From Diphasiastrum complanatum (lineage: Eukaryota > Streptophyta > Lycopodiopsida > Lycopodiales > Lycopodiaceae): a stretch of DNA of 64,000 nucleotides. This document shows positions 23,250-35,511 of the stretch, in pieces; position 1 is the first letter of the stretch; the number at the start of each line of letters is the position of its first letter. The stretch lies in assembly GCA_029204225.1 (NCBI GenBank), contig CM055111.1:10053000-10116999 (forward strand), written 5' to 3'. The notes under the pieces were generated by a model. The model was not told where the DNA came from. It saw nothing but the letters and a program-made list of their open reading frames with translations, and searched no databases. A program made the position numbers and the translations under genes.

Positions 23250-23561
23250 ATGTCGCTTGAAGAAAGTGCTTTATGGTTGAGACAAATCTTGGAAAAAATT
23301 GGCATGAAGCAGAAAAATTCCATGACTTTACAAAGTGATAGTCAGAGTGGCATTCAGCTAGCAAAGAATCTAGTGTTCCATGCGAGAACTAAACACATTG
23401 AGATTCAGTATCACTTTATACATGAGAGGCTGCTGAGTCGTGAAATTCATGTTGTTCATTGTAGCACAGAAGAACAACTAGCTGATATTTTCACTAAGCC
23501 ACTTACTGGAGAAAAGTTTGATAAGTTTAGATCAAAGCTTTCTGTACTTAAAGTTTGTTGA
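23250..23561 (+). pseudogene. Copia B RNase H C-terminal fragment
   Basis: LWLRQILEKIGM, then LQSDSQSGIQLAKNLVFHAR, TKHIEIQYHFIHERL and LADIFTKPLTG: the end of copia RNase H, reached by a deletion that removes everything from the RT palm to mid RNase H. The stop lies about 55 bp before the polypurine tract at 23604-23617. Confidence 0.88.
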
Positions 23562-23617
23562 CTTGAAAGCTATGTATATGACTGTATATAAAGTAGACTC
23601 TACTTTAAGGGAAAGAG

Positions 23618-23871
23618 TTAGAATTAAAGTAGAGTCATTGTGTTACTGTACTGTGGGTCCTATCAGTGGATAAAGATCAGTTGGCCTCGCCACAAGGCAA
23701 GTCAACGGGACACGCGTCCCGCCAACGGCAACCTGGGTCATGCATGGGTTGCCTGAGTGAACAACTATATGTACAATGTAATTTCATTTTGAGAAATACA
23801 GTTGCTATGTGAGCTTGCTGTGAAAGTGTTTTCTGTCTGTGTTACTGTGTAACATGATCTGTGTTCCTGTG
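23618..23871 (+). repeat. 3' LTR of copia B, end clipped
   Basis: Matches 20897-21150 with few differences but stops at ..GTTCCTGTG, about 15 bases before the end present in the 5' LTR. R1 sequence follows at once, so no target duplication can be read. Confidence 0.85.
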
Positions 23872-24135
23872 AGTAAACCCCCATGCATGTGTATTACATA
23901 TAGATACCCCTAAACCATAATAGCCAAGACCCATGCATAAGTACAATGCATGTACACCCTATCCCATACTAGGATGCAACACACATGCAAATACCACATG
24001 TGTGTGTGACCCCATGGTCCTACTTGCATGTGGGTGTGACCCCTTGGTCCTACTCGACTGTTATCTAGATTAGGCCCAATCCCTACATCCAATAGGTAGC
24101 CCCTAATGGTCCAAATCCCCATTACGGCCGTAACA
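23872..24135 (-). repeat. R1 repeat, copy 2, right part
   Basis: Aligns with 1415-1656: 'cccatgcatg', 'catactaggatgcaacacacatgc', 'tggtcctactcgac', ending GGCCGTAACA. It contains a local duplication of 'tgtgtgaccccatggtcctact' absent from copy 1. Joined with 20606-20896 it gives one R1 unit interrupted by copia B. Confidence 0.8.
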
Positions 24136-24439
24136 AGTATCCTTTAATAATTAAGTATAGTTTGGATTCCAATGAATTATGATTGGTGAATCATAAGAGT
24201 ATGAGTATATATGGTTGACGAATCATCAATAGATACTTAATTATCATCAGTGGATTATCAAGAAATGCAATGATTCTTAATGTATATTTGAGTCAAGAAT
24301 TTACTCAACATCTACATATTTGTTTAATGTAAGAAAAGATGAACTATTGAAAAATTGTTTTATCTCTAAGTACTTGTTTGAAATCTAAAGTCAGACTAAG
24401 GATAATGATTTTCTAGGTAAATGTTGAAAGTTAAAGAAA

Positions 24440-25000
24440 TGGTTCATGATTTTCTTTCCTATTTTGAGGACAGAACCTGTTCAAGGAGGAAAAAATGTTA
24501 CGTCTATGTCCTGTATATAAGATTTGACATAATCCTAGACTTGGATACTTGGTACATCAGTACTCGAAATTATTGGTTACGTCTCATTATTCCGAACTAG
24601 GCCAAAAATGTAATTAATAATCTTGTGAGGATCTAGTCACATATATTATTATGTGTGGAGCTATTGCATGGATTACGACGACTATTGGCATGGTGTAGAG
24701 TATCAATAATAATGAACTGCATGTGTGGGAATACTATAGGCTTGCATGGGTGCATGCACAAATAAAGCAAGGCCTATATACACAAGGGGAAACTCGCCCT
24801 ATTCCCATTCATTTGTGAGATTTCATTGCCAGGTTCTTCTATCTACATCTGCATCATATTCTTTGGCATGGGAGAGATGTTATTGGAGATTGATCAGTAG
24901 CATCTACATGGTTGGGTGGTTTGGCTTCATCATCATTCCTTTGTATGTGCCTTGTAAGCAATTATAACCTACTTTTGGCCAAAAGCCCCATGAAACATTA
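24440..25000 (+). repeat. Ty3/gypsy-like 3' end with LTR
   Basis: 'ttttgaggacagaacctgttcaagg' followed by AGGAAAAAA and TGTTACGTC at 24495 matches the usual gypsy layout of polyprotein tail, purine tract and LTR start. A TATA-like CCTATATACACAAGGGG lies at about 24773-24789, roughly 280 bp into the LTR. Its right end was not located, so 25000 is nominal. No pol coding precedes it. Confidence 0.5.
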
Positions 25001-25554
25001 AGAGCCCAATGAACACATTTCAGAGTAATTGGAAATGGCCCTGAATTGAAAGATGGAAATAGAGACCATTTTATTTCTTAAAGCTTTAAGAAATGACCAT
25101 TGTAGCCTTACTTTTGGGTCAAGATCCCCATGAAAGATTAAGAGAGTAACCAATATCTTGACTGCCATCTTGGGGTCCTCAAGGGGACTGGGCCACCCAA
25201 CTAAGGGCAACCCCTTGAAACTTTTTGTAATTGGCTGAAATGGTTAAAATCTTGTGTCTAGGATTCATCTTGAGTTGTACATGATGCATCTAGCCATATC
25301 TTGACTAATACATCAAGGGCCTTCTCCTAATCCTCTTTTGAAGAGATTGAGCAACCGACATCTTGGGTCGAACCTTGAAATCCCTTGGGTTTGACCATGT
25401 GCATGCAAAGACCCTTATGAGAGACTCTTGGACTACACTCGGAGTCGACGAGAAAGTGCCAAAACTATGAGGCATAACCTTAAGACTGACCATGGTAGCG
25501 TTGGAGGAAGGAAAGGATGCTCGATAGAGAAATAACTACATTCTATAGATGCAC
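25001..25554. other. No gene recognised
   Basis: Contains two similar phrases, 'ccatgaaa.attaagag' at about 24988 and 25130, suggesting a small local duplication. Nothing else seen. Confidence 0.3.
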
Positions 25555-26345
25555 TATCGGGCTCTTCAAAATAATCCTTCTCCTAACTACGCCTATCAAA
25601 TTTAAACAAAACTATTGGGACTATTCTAACTTTGAAATCACAAGAATCCGTTAGATTGATTTCGTAGACAAACATAATAGAATAAAGATTATTGTATCGA
25701 ATATTACAATATCGAAATATTCGACAGTTCAAACAACATCATAAGAGAACACAATCAAATTACAAATAGAATAGAGAAGCATTCGATCATTATGACAAAA
25801 CATTGAACGCGATAAAACTATATGATCAATTCAGTAAGTAGAATGTATAAATCAAAAGAATCATGAACACAAAACAATAGCGGATGCAACCACGTATTCC
25901 AAATTATCTTTGAGTATCTAATTGTCTATATTTGACACTTTCGCTAATTAGCAGTAAGCGTTTCTAACAATGCGTTGTATTAATATCCAGGATCAATATG
26001 CAAAATAATTGAAGAGGAAAACCTAGAAAGTGATTTAACTATTTTTACTAGATTATGAATATTGTTTAGGCTTATTCAAATGACAATTGAGGGCATCTAT
26101 TTGGTCACAGATTGTTATTGGAACTTAGCCATATTGTGTTGCTATTTATTTAGAATGAGTGGAAACAAGTTCTGTTAACATTCGATAGTTCAAACACCTA
26201 CGATTTGTCGAACCCACCCGTGTATTTCTGCAGATTGTAAAAAAACATGAGTAAAATTTGTAGAACTGGATAGATGAATGGATGTCGATTAAAAATTGAT
26301 TATTTGAATAAATCCAACAGGTAGATGCCTTGTGTAGGTATAACA
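25555..26345 (-). repeat. R3 dispersed repeat, copy 2
   Basis: Counterpart of 14.3-15.3 kb, with the same landmarks in the same order. In minus orientation it lies downstream of a copia protease/integrase fragment (27480-26640), which fits a 3' LTR or an adjacent part of a copia element. Confidence 0.55.
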
Positions 26346-26639
26346 TAGATCTAGAATAGGAAGTTGAAGGGATGCGAGTCTTGAGAATCATGAGCCCCAA
26401 GACTTTGAAGATGGGAGGGAGTAAAAAAAGGAGGACCTCAAAGGCCGCAAGGAAATACTTGTAATTGACTGACCCTAACAACATTGTGGCTATAAAGAAT
26501 GGCTTGTCATCAATCTTAGCATCATTAGTTACCCTAAAAAACCACAAAATAGTTTGAGGTACATGTAGATATAATTTGCATTGGTCTACAAATATAGCAT
26601 GGATAATTTCAGGATAATTTTTGCTCTTCGCGATTCATT

Positions 26640-27480
26640 TTTTGAATATATTTTCTTGTGTTTTGTTGTTATGATGTAGTCTTCACATACTCTTCCATCT
26701 AGTGTGACCATTTGTGAGATTGCATCTCTTCAATGAGTATAGGCTATGCATATTGATATGCCTAGATTTTTTATGTCATTAGCTGCTTTGTGTATCGATT
26801 GCACCTACCATAGCTCCATCACAAGTGATTGCATTCAACTTGTATAGTGTCGATTCCCGTTCATTCCCATACATGTAGCAATGATTTTGTAGTTGTCTTT
26901 GATGTCCTTCACCAAACACTTATTGCAATCAAACTCCACCTTGAGATCTTGATATGCTATTGTGCCCACCAATGGAAGGTTGTTGGCCAATTCAAATACA
27001 TATTGAACATTGTCTATCTTTTTGATGTTTTGTTAGGCAACCCAATTGGTAACACTCATATGCCTCTCCATCACCTCCATAAACTTCTTGAGAATATGAG
27101 AAATGTTATTTCTTGAAAGTCATATGCCTTGAGCACCACTATCTATGTACCATGTATCTTTTGGCTCATTACTCCACATCAATGCAATGATAAACATATT
27201 GAAGCTTTCACTTTGGTCTCATGGTCTTCACTTCCTTGTCTTTAGTCTGCATAATGGTTTGTTTGCCATCTTTCAACTTCTTATAACACCCTTATTCCTA
27301 AGTTGTTGTAACATCTACGATTGCATGGCTTCACTTGACGCACCTGTCATTTATTTCAATTATCTTGTCTCCAGTTGTCCACTTTTGCATTGGTATTTGG
27401 TCTTCACGATGCTTGATGGAAATTGCCTTTCTTTAAATTTCTTTCTCCTAGCTATTTAAAATTTTCACCTCTACCTCTTA
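26640..27480 (-). pseudogene. Copia protease and pre-integrase remnant
   Basis: On the minus strand, near 27165-27135, the bases encode KDTWYIDSGAQG, the aspartic protease active site (DSGA). About 250 bp later comes KVEFDCNKCLVKDIKDNYKI, the block before pre-integrase, and near 26745-26660 NMHSLYSLKRCNLTNG, the pre-integrase LGHLN.-type region in broken form. Stops and frameshifts are frequent. Upstream Gag on this strand is not recognisable. Confidence 0.75.
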
Positions 27481-27579
27481 AGGGGTAGAGCTTTATCGAT
27501 TCAGAAAATGAGAAATTCTAGAAGAATGGCAAATTCCCGAGGATAGATAAAGGTGAATGCATATTCAAAAACTAGAGCG

Positions 27580-28185
27580 CCTAACATTACCCTTACAAGA
27601 GGGCCATGACCTAATGCCAGGTGAAAAGGTGGAGAGAGAATGCACAATCATGAAAGATAATGGAGGGGGCCATGACCTAATGGAGGTGAAGAGAGAATGC
27701 ACAATCATGAAAGATAATGGAGATTCTTAAGAAAAGACATGTGAGGGCAATAATAGAAGCACCTGGAAAGCAATCTTGGAGGAACGGCAGCAGCCTCTCA
27801 CGTTCATTTGAAACCTTAGGTGTCAGCCTGGAAAGCAGAGAGAATCTAGATCTTGAGTACATCACTGCCATGCTCATGCAATCAGAGATCAGACAAAGAA
27901 AAGATGAACAGGGAGGAAAACGATTTTTTGTTCGTAACAGGAGGTAGCAATGGTGACAACAAGGCAAAATCTTTCAAAGACTAAATGCAGCGAAGAGGAT
28001 ACAGTTAACATGTTTACACAGTGAAGGAAGGCACTAGGAGGCATGCTTAGCAGTCAGCAAGAAGGGATATCAACAAGATCCTTTGTCCATATTGCAAGGA
28101 GGCTGGACATTTTGCAGACAAATGAATGTTAGAATGTGAGCGTCAGAAATTTTTTCCATTATCCAGGTTATGCACGTTCTCAGCA
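27580..28185 (+). pseudogene. Retroelement Gag C-terminal remnant with zinc knuckle
   Basis: Plus-strand frames give NLDLEYITAMLMQSEIRQRK, a Gag helix, then CPYCKEAGHFADK(stop)MLECER at about 28085-28145. This is a CCHC knuckle (C-x2-C-x4-H-x4-C) whose last Cys codon region is now a stop. A 55-bp tandem duplication ('gggccatgacctaatg' to 'gaaagataatgga') lies at about 27608-27720. It points the opposite way from the protease fragment just to the left, so the two are either different insertions or an inverted element. Confidence 0.7.
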
Positions 28186-30510
28186 GTTGCCAATATTGAA
28201 ACATAATCTGAGTAGAGCTGATATTTTTGGACTATGGCGGAGAGCAACGCACTGACATTTCAGGCTCCATTAAGTGCAACTGTTTTACATTGATGTAATC
28301 AACTAAGTAGCTTAAAAGATAGTGTAAACTAGTTCTCAAATGCCTACAACTACCAGTGGCTCTCGAGTCTGCTCAGTGCTAACATTCCACTTTTGTTCAA
28401 TTTAGTGTCAAAAAATAAGGATACAGACTCTAGAGTCTTCTAACGAGGTTATGTTGGTGTGAACATTGCTATTTTCCGGGCTTCCTTGATGAGCAGTAGC
28501 AGCGGTTGGAAGGTCAAAGCAACCCGGAATTTATCGCTGAGTTTCTATTATTTTCTTTGATGACTCTCATAGGATTTCTGTAGAAATCACAAAATCTCTG
28601 TAAGCTTCAAGCTAAGAATATTTGATAGCTACTAACGCATATCTCGTACGTTAATTACAATCACCAATGTGTTTGTGAGAGATTGCAAAAAAAGAAAGAT
28701 TCATTCATTCTATTGTAGCCTCCTTATCCAGCCAAACAGCTTAATAGGCTAGGAAAGTTTCATTCTGCTTTTGGAATTAGAGTTTATCAGAATCAGAACG
28801 TATGCATTTCCTTTCTCGAGTGTTTTACTTTCTAGTAATGAGGCTTCACATGTCCTACTTTAGGTGCTTTCTCAGCAACAATACATGTTAGAATTTAAAC
28901 TCTATAACAAGAGTTTATTCTTATATGATATTTGCAAAATGTTAAAAATTATGATTTTATTTAGTGTCACCAGAGCTTTAACAATCTTGAGGTTATTGTA
29001 TTCATAGACTAGTGGCTGTTTATTGTTACGAAGGATATTAATCCGCAAATGTTATAGACAACATGTGCTATCGAGGTGAGAGTTTAATCTTTACCATACG
29101 CTAGGCAGAGAGAGGGACTCTGTAGACTCAAGGAAGTTGATGCTTATGTACATGATTTTAAAAGCAGGAGCTCAAGGCACTTTATTTCTAGCAATTTTAT
29201 ACTCATGGATGGGTTGTTTGATTATTTGCAAGTTTTGTTAAAGTCAAAGGATAATGTGCTTTCAAGTTTTCAGATATTGTGCTCCAGTAGAAACTAGATT
29301 CTAAAATCATAATGCACCTTATAACATGGACAGCCTAATATGGATCATGTATTGTTTGATTCTAACGTACAATGCTATTAGGGGTTCAGAGTATATGCTT
29401 TGGATTGAAAAGAACCAGGATCTACACTTTTAATAAAAAGATTATCGATCATGAAGCTGGAATATAAAAATGTAACTTGGGGGCTCCTTAACAGACTTTC
29501 ATGTTTATGACTTAGACACTTGTAGCTTTCAAATACTAGCTTTCTGATCCTTTTAACAAGATTTTCAACTTTGTTTTTTTGGTGGAGCAATCAGATCTGA
29601 CAATCTCCTTTCTTTCAATGTAAGTGACTAATGTTACCGAGTCATTTATGTTTCTAATATTAAGCCAAAATTGAATCAAATACCAAGGATATAGTTGATG
29701 TGATCATCATAGGGGCTCATAGAGTAAGAGTTGGTTGCATTACCTTGTGAATGTGACCCGATGAAGAAAACATAGCAGGCCAGTTACAAACAGCCCTTTC
29801 AAGTTTTTTCTTTCCTTTCTTGACTCAACATGAATATCATTCTTAAATTCTATTCCATCTCTGATATTTGCAATGCCTATGCTTATCTTGAAATTTCTAA
29901 ACGCAGTTTGTAGATGTGTTCATAATTTATGTTGTATGTTGTTTCCATTGCAAGTGCACACAACTTTCTAAGATCGAGTGGTTGGACTATAACCACAGGT
30001 GCTCGCATGCTCTCCAACAAGTGAAGCAACAATATTTTCTGGTCAAGAATAGGCTGTAACTTATTTTTCAGGTACTATCAAGCTAAAGAAGTCATTGAGT
30101 CAATTGGAAATGTTTTGTTTCATAAGTTAGTGTATATTCCATTGATTTTGTTTTCCTCTTTGAACAACATTAAATACAATCATTCAGTTTTGAAATGTTT
30201 TAAAAAATTGCTTGTAAGCATATGAAAATTGCTTCGTTAGAGGAAACAACAGTTTCATAGGTCGTATGACATTATTTCGTTGTTTATGACATCATTGGTT
30301 TGCAATTTACTCTTGTTAAGTTGTCGAATTAAAATAACTTGGTACGTAGAAAAGCATGGTTTAATGCCAGAGATGTTGATTTTCATTGTCATTAACTACC
30401 AATTGCGCAGTTATACATCTTGATTTCAAATTGTTGTTGCCTTTTACACGTCACTTTTCCAACTAGTAGAGTGGATATTTTCATGATGAAGTCTACATCA
30501 TTTGTGCAAT
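28186..30510. other. No gene recognised
   Basis: About 2.3 kb of AT-rich sequence with no coherent frame or repeat identified by eye. Confidence 0.3.
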
Positions 30511-30514
30511 CTAT

Positions 30515-31935
30515 ATGTCAGACATTTTGGAGATTGTAATTAGACACTGTGACAATTAGAAATTGTATAAATTGTAGTCTGAATTCCTTTTAGATGCTAA
30601 ATGCTCTACTTAACTACATAGTTCAAAATTTGTAATGGTAACAAGTCTTAGACACAGATTGTTGCAAAAAATGTTTTTGTTGCAATATTTAACAAAAACA
30701 TGAGTAATCAATTATTCACAGAGAAGTCATTCGTTCACATAGCAATCAAGTGAAATTTCATGAATTGTTTTTGCAAATCAAAACTAAAGAGATCATTGTA
30801 TATCACATAGTTATTCTTTCAAAGTTTATGTCTCAATCAACAACTTCTTTAATGTTGTCAACTGGCTTTGTCTTTTGATAGTTTATTGTTCCCTATTGAT
30901 AGTGTGTTGTAGAATGTTGCGCGCATATGCCAATCCTAACGCATTTTGTTTAAGTAGGTAACTTTGATTCAACAAGTCAACAACCTTGATGAGAGACACA
31001 AACATTCCTAGGGAAGACTTGTGTCCAATTTAATTAAAACAATACATAGGCAATTGTTGCGGTTTCAAATTATGTTCGGGAATCCATATTTTATCACCTG
31101 CACGCTCCAATTTGTTGGGAACTTTATATTTGTCTGTTTTTTTTATGTATTCAGCTTGAGTGAGCACACCATAATCTTCATTTGCCCTTTAGACCACTTG
31201 CTTTTGCTTTTGCCCTTGATGAACATAGCCTCCTCTCCAACTTGAGATGTTGATGTAGATTCACCTCTTGCTTGAAGCTTATGAAGTTTTAGCACGTGTG
31301 AACTTCCCAACACACCTTACAAGGATCTTATGAGGTGTTGTGATTGCCCATGAATGATCAAAGAACAGATTACTTGACAATTCAAGACAAGAGCACATAG
31401 TAGCATATCACAACCTCAAAAAACTAAGTATTCGCTATGAGGGATAAACGTCAAAATATTTTCTAAGTGCTTACTATGGAGAATTTCGTAGAGGGCACTG
31501 GTGTGAATATCAACGAGTTGCAAGGATTCATTTAGGACAATGCCTCTTAAGGTATTAGGAAAAGTTGCACTATAATCACCTGTTTTTACATTTCTATGGG
31601 ATGCCACTGCTACAACAAAACATCTAGAAAGTACCAGTGAATCATGGGTGCTTTGGTGCAACTCTTTGTCAACAACAAGGGGAAAACTGACCACATAATG
31701 TTATTGTTGGAGAAAACGCAACTGCATTTTGTAAGACAGGAAAACCTGCAGCTTTTTAAGATACTTATGTCAAAGTTTGATGACAACTCCTTTTAGAAAT
31801 GCGTGATTAGTTAAGCAATGACGACTAGTAACCAAAAGTCCATAATCTCTAATCCGTACAACAATTTTTATGCAGATTTTGTCTCATGAATGGTGCAAAC
31901 CAACTTATCAATGAATGAAATAACTGTATGCAGTT
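30515..31935 (+). repeat. R4 retroelement leader, copy 1 (left arm of inverted repeat)
   Basis: Its sequence recurs inverted at 32185-33375 and at 40394-41550. It is given as plus here because the LTR sense, inferred from the primer sites of copies 2 and 3, runs left to right in this copy. It begins near 'tcagacattttggagattgtaat', beyond where the LTR and primer site would lie, so the LTR is missing. The opposite strand carries a 92-codon open frame (31416-31694) starting MVSFPLVVDKELHQSTHDS that has counterparts in the other copies. Confidence 0.75.
31416..31694 (-). pseudogene. Unknown ORF fragment conserved among R4 copies
   Basis: 92 codons: SFPLVVDKELHQSTHDSLVL, SRCFVVAV.S..NV, GDYSATFPNT.RG. 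Copy 3 (40654-40968) carries the same protein with substitutions, and copy 2 a broken version. It is antisense to the LTR direction. I do not recognise it. Sharing between copies need not mean selection, since the copies share ancestry. Confidence 0.45.
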
Positions 31936-32184
31936 TTTATCTTCATCACCAACTAACATGAGCACAAAAAAACAAATAAAATTATTGGTCATTTATATAA
32001 AAAACAATTTTTGGCAACTAATTCACAATATAGCATTAGCATGTAACATCTAAGCATAGAAATAATCGAACAAAATTTAATAACATTAGATTGAAAAAAT
32101 TCACTACAAGAAAATATACTTCCGAGAGGTTTAGAATTGGACAAGTATCATTCTCTTCTCAAAAAGCCATATAAAAAGACCAGC
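31936..32184. other. Spacer of the inverted repeat
   Basis: AT-rich 250 bp. Its left part ('catgctaat..attgtgaatta' on the reverse strand) still matches copy 3 to 40394, so the right arm lacks that portion. Confidence 0.6.
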
Positions 32185-33413
32185 TGAATTGCATACAATA
32201 ATCTCATTCATTGACAAATTGCTTTGCATCGTCAACGGACACAAAATTGGTGTAGGAACCATTGTAAGAATTAGAGATGATGGACTTTTGATTACTAGTT
32301 GTCATTGCTTAACAAATCACACATTTCTAGTAGAAGATGTCATGTGCTTATGAAACTTTGAAGCTTTTGGGATAATATTATCTTTTTAGCTAGCTACACT
32401 ACACATGACATAAACATTTTAAAAGGAGCTGCAGGTCCGCTCTGTCTTACAAATTCCAGTTGCCATTTGTCCACCAACAAACTTATTTGGTCAATTTTTT
32501 TTTTCTTGACAAAGAACTGCACCAAAGCACCCTTGATTCATTGACACTTTTTAGAGAGTCTGCTGTAGCAATGACAACCAATGGAAATGCAGCAGTAGAT
32601 GATTATAGTGGGACTTTCCCCTAATTCCTCGAGAGTTGTTGTCCTAAATGAATCCTTGCCACTCGTTGGCATTCACACCATAGCCCTCTACCATGAATAT
32701 GAAGGTGCACTCTTAGGCCGAATGTAGAAAGAAAACCAACAAAGATAAAATTCCCAACAAAGTGGAGTGTGCAGGTGATAGAATATGGATTCTCGAGCAG
32801 AATTTGAAATTGTGACGGTTGCCTATGCACTGCTTCAATCAAATTGGACACAAGTCTTCTCTAGGAATGTTTTTGCCTTTTATTAGTGTTGTTGTCATGA
32901 TGAATCAAAGTAACTTAGTTGGACAAGATATATTATGATTGACATATGCTTACAACATTTTACAGCACATGGTAAATAGGGAACAACAAACTATCAAAAG
33001 AAAAAGTTGGTTTGACAATGTTGAAGAAATTGTAATTTGGGACAAAAACTTTGGAAAAATATCTATGTAATTTATGGTGATCGCTTTAGTTTGGATTTGC
33101 GGGAACAATTTATGAAATTTCATATCATTGCTTTATGAACGAGTGACTTTTCTATGAATAATTAATTACTCATATTTTTGTTAAGTAGCATTCTTTGCAA
33201 CAATCTATATCTAAGACCTGTTACTAATACAAATTTTGAACTATGTAGTGTCTTGCTATAAAGTAAATGCTTTAGCATCTAAAAATGAATTTAGAGTACA
33301 ATTTATATCATCTTTGATTGCAACTCTACAATTTTTGATTACAATCTCCAAAACGTTTGACATATGTTAGGTAAACTAGAGCGTATATGATTGCATGCCT
33401 GGCTCTAACACCA
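32185..33413 (-). repeat. R4 retroelement leader, copy 2 (right arm of inverted repeat)
   Basis: Starts 'cattcattgacaaattgctttgcatcgtcaa', the inverted match to 31880-31925. It ends at a primer site: GGCTCTAACACCA at 33401-33413 reads on the minus strand as TGGTGTTAGAGCC. More decayed than copy 3. Confidence 0.75.
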
Positions 33414-33765
33414 TATAAAATTAGCTTGGATCATGCTTATATAATAGAGAAGATTAATATTGCTTGTTGCAATGAGGTAGATAACAAGGTGTCACGTAGT
33501 CGCAGACTCAACCGTTAGTTGTGATATAAAGTTGCAACTCCAACCAAACGACAAAGTGCCTCTTGGCTACTTATGAATATACATATCTTGGCTAATAAAT
33601 CTAAAATAAATAATTATACATATACTTTTCTACACTCATATTTGGATTATTAACAATGAAGCCAAGATTGAAGGTTAGTCTTACTCCAAGTGAGAGTGTT
33701 ATGTTGATTATTTAAAAGTCTCTAACTGCATGCAAAGCCAATGGTTGAAGACAAGCTTGGTGTAG
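33414..33765 (-). repeat. R4 LTR, copy 2 (partial)
   Basis: Matches 41570-41965 of copy 3 from 'aaaattagcttggatcatgc' to 'gcatgcaaagccaatggttgaag'. Directly adjoins the primer site, which sets the LTR sense as minus. Its outer end is lost. Confidence 0.7.
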
Positions 33766-35511
33766 TCGTCTCACAGCTACTCCCAAGGTTTGAGACAACT
33801 CAAGATTTGAAAGTGCGCTAGATGTTACCATGAGGCCAACTGCCATAGTTTTGTTCTTTTTAGCTTCGTTTACGTGTGTGCTAGATTAGATTGTAGAGTG
33901 CCTAGTAATGGTTGCAAAGGCAAGCTGTACTTAAAGAGACTGCATGCAGATAACACGAAAAAGTGTCAAAAGGTCAATTCCAACAACCTGTGAATAGCCC
34001 TTCACAACCAGTTGGGCCTTCCACCGATCAATTGTTTCATCACTTTTCAGTTTGGTCTTGAACAATTATTTGCATTGCTCTAACTTTTATCAAAGTGTGA
34101 GGTTGGTTGTTGTCCATGTCTGTTTTATATTAATAAATTGTATTTAGATTCTTAAATTGATTGCCTCTACTCATAAATACTAACTCAAATTCCAAAGATA
34201 CACTAAGCAATAAATCTTCCAAATGGGTTGATCTACTCCAAAATAAAAATTCATCACCTTCATGTAATTTCAATTACATGAAACAGTGGGTGATTTATTT
34301 TATTTCAGAAATCAAATCTGAAAGCTAAAGAAATTCCAATGCAATTTCTTGCAGAAAATAAGGCCTCTTGGTACAAATATTCTTAGAATATCCAAATATT
34401 CTAAAGTACTACAATTCAATCATCTAGAGATAGACGAGCTTGATGCAAAATCCTCACAATCTCAAATGAGTTTCAAAGACGAGCATATACATGAAGCATG
34501 AAGCTTGTGCTGACTTGACTAGTTTCACATGTGAGATACATTACATTGATTTTTCCTTTGACCCCTCCTAAACACTCACACTAATCCATGGCCATTCAAA
34601 CAAATGGCACCTCTTTAAAAAAGTTAAAATTGAGAAAATTTGTTTTCTAACCTGAAAAACTTATCTATTTGCCTTATTGGCTTTTCAAATTATGTACAAG
34701 CTACACTAGCCTATGCTTTATACATGGGAACAGGCTCCATGTGTGTAGAATGATATTATGTACATGAATTTTGGCCTAATCAAGTTATAGTTTGTATTTT
34801 TCACAATTTAGTGTCAATATCATGATGGATTGCCATGGTTGCAGTTATGATTTTATGATCCAATTTTTAAATAATACCATCCTATGAAAATAAATACACA
34901 ATTTTGAATGTTCTAATCTATAATTCAATAGTTCTAGTGGTAAGCAAGGGTGATTGACATCAGATTGAAAATGTGTTTATGCTCAATTCATGTACAAACA
35001 AGCACATGGAGGCTAGCCACACATCTTGAAAGTCTCTTTCAATGCATGATAATAACAAGAACATATACCATGGCGCCACTTTTTCCTTACTAACAAGTGT
35101 AGGTATTGCAATTCTTTGGCCCGCTCTTGCATACATATGTGACATATATTAACATCTAAATTTTTGTGCGAAAGTCTTTGATATTGACATAAACATTGTT
35201 GCTTAGAATGTAGTTGCCATCTTATGTGCGTTCACCAACCATGGAAGCATCATGCCTTGCATGTATACATTGCTTAATGTATTTGTAGCACAACGTCCTT
35301 TTTTTGATGCTATGTATGTCGTTATGGAGCTATCTTCCTTTACCTCTAAATGTTAATCAAAGCTTAGTGTTGGTTTGGTAGATAGATGAGTGCCACAATT
35401 TGTAGCTAATTATAACTATTATGTATATTGTATAGTCAAGAGCCTTGTTGTCTTTTAGAAGGTGATTCAAGCAAACATCTATGAGACTAAGTTTCATCAT
35501 AACCTGCATTT
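33766..35511. other. No gene recognised
   Basis: AT-rich with short random frames. Confidence 0.3.

Noticed and set aside
23872-23885. Target-site duplication for copia B
   Set aside because: Right LTR lacks its last 15 bases and the flanks (CCAAAC, GTAAAC) match only partly.
26829-27459. Two hydrophobic plus-strand ORFs that look like membrane proteins
   Set aside because: They are antisense to copia protease/pre-integrase coding on the minus strand.
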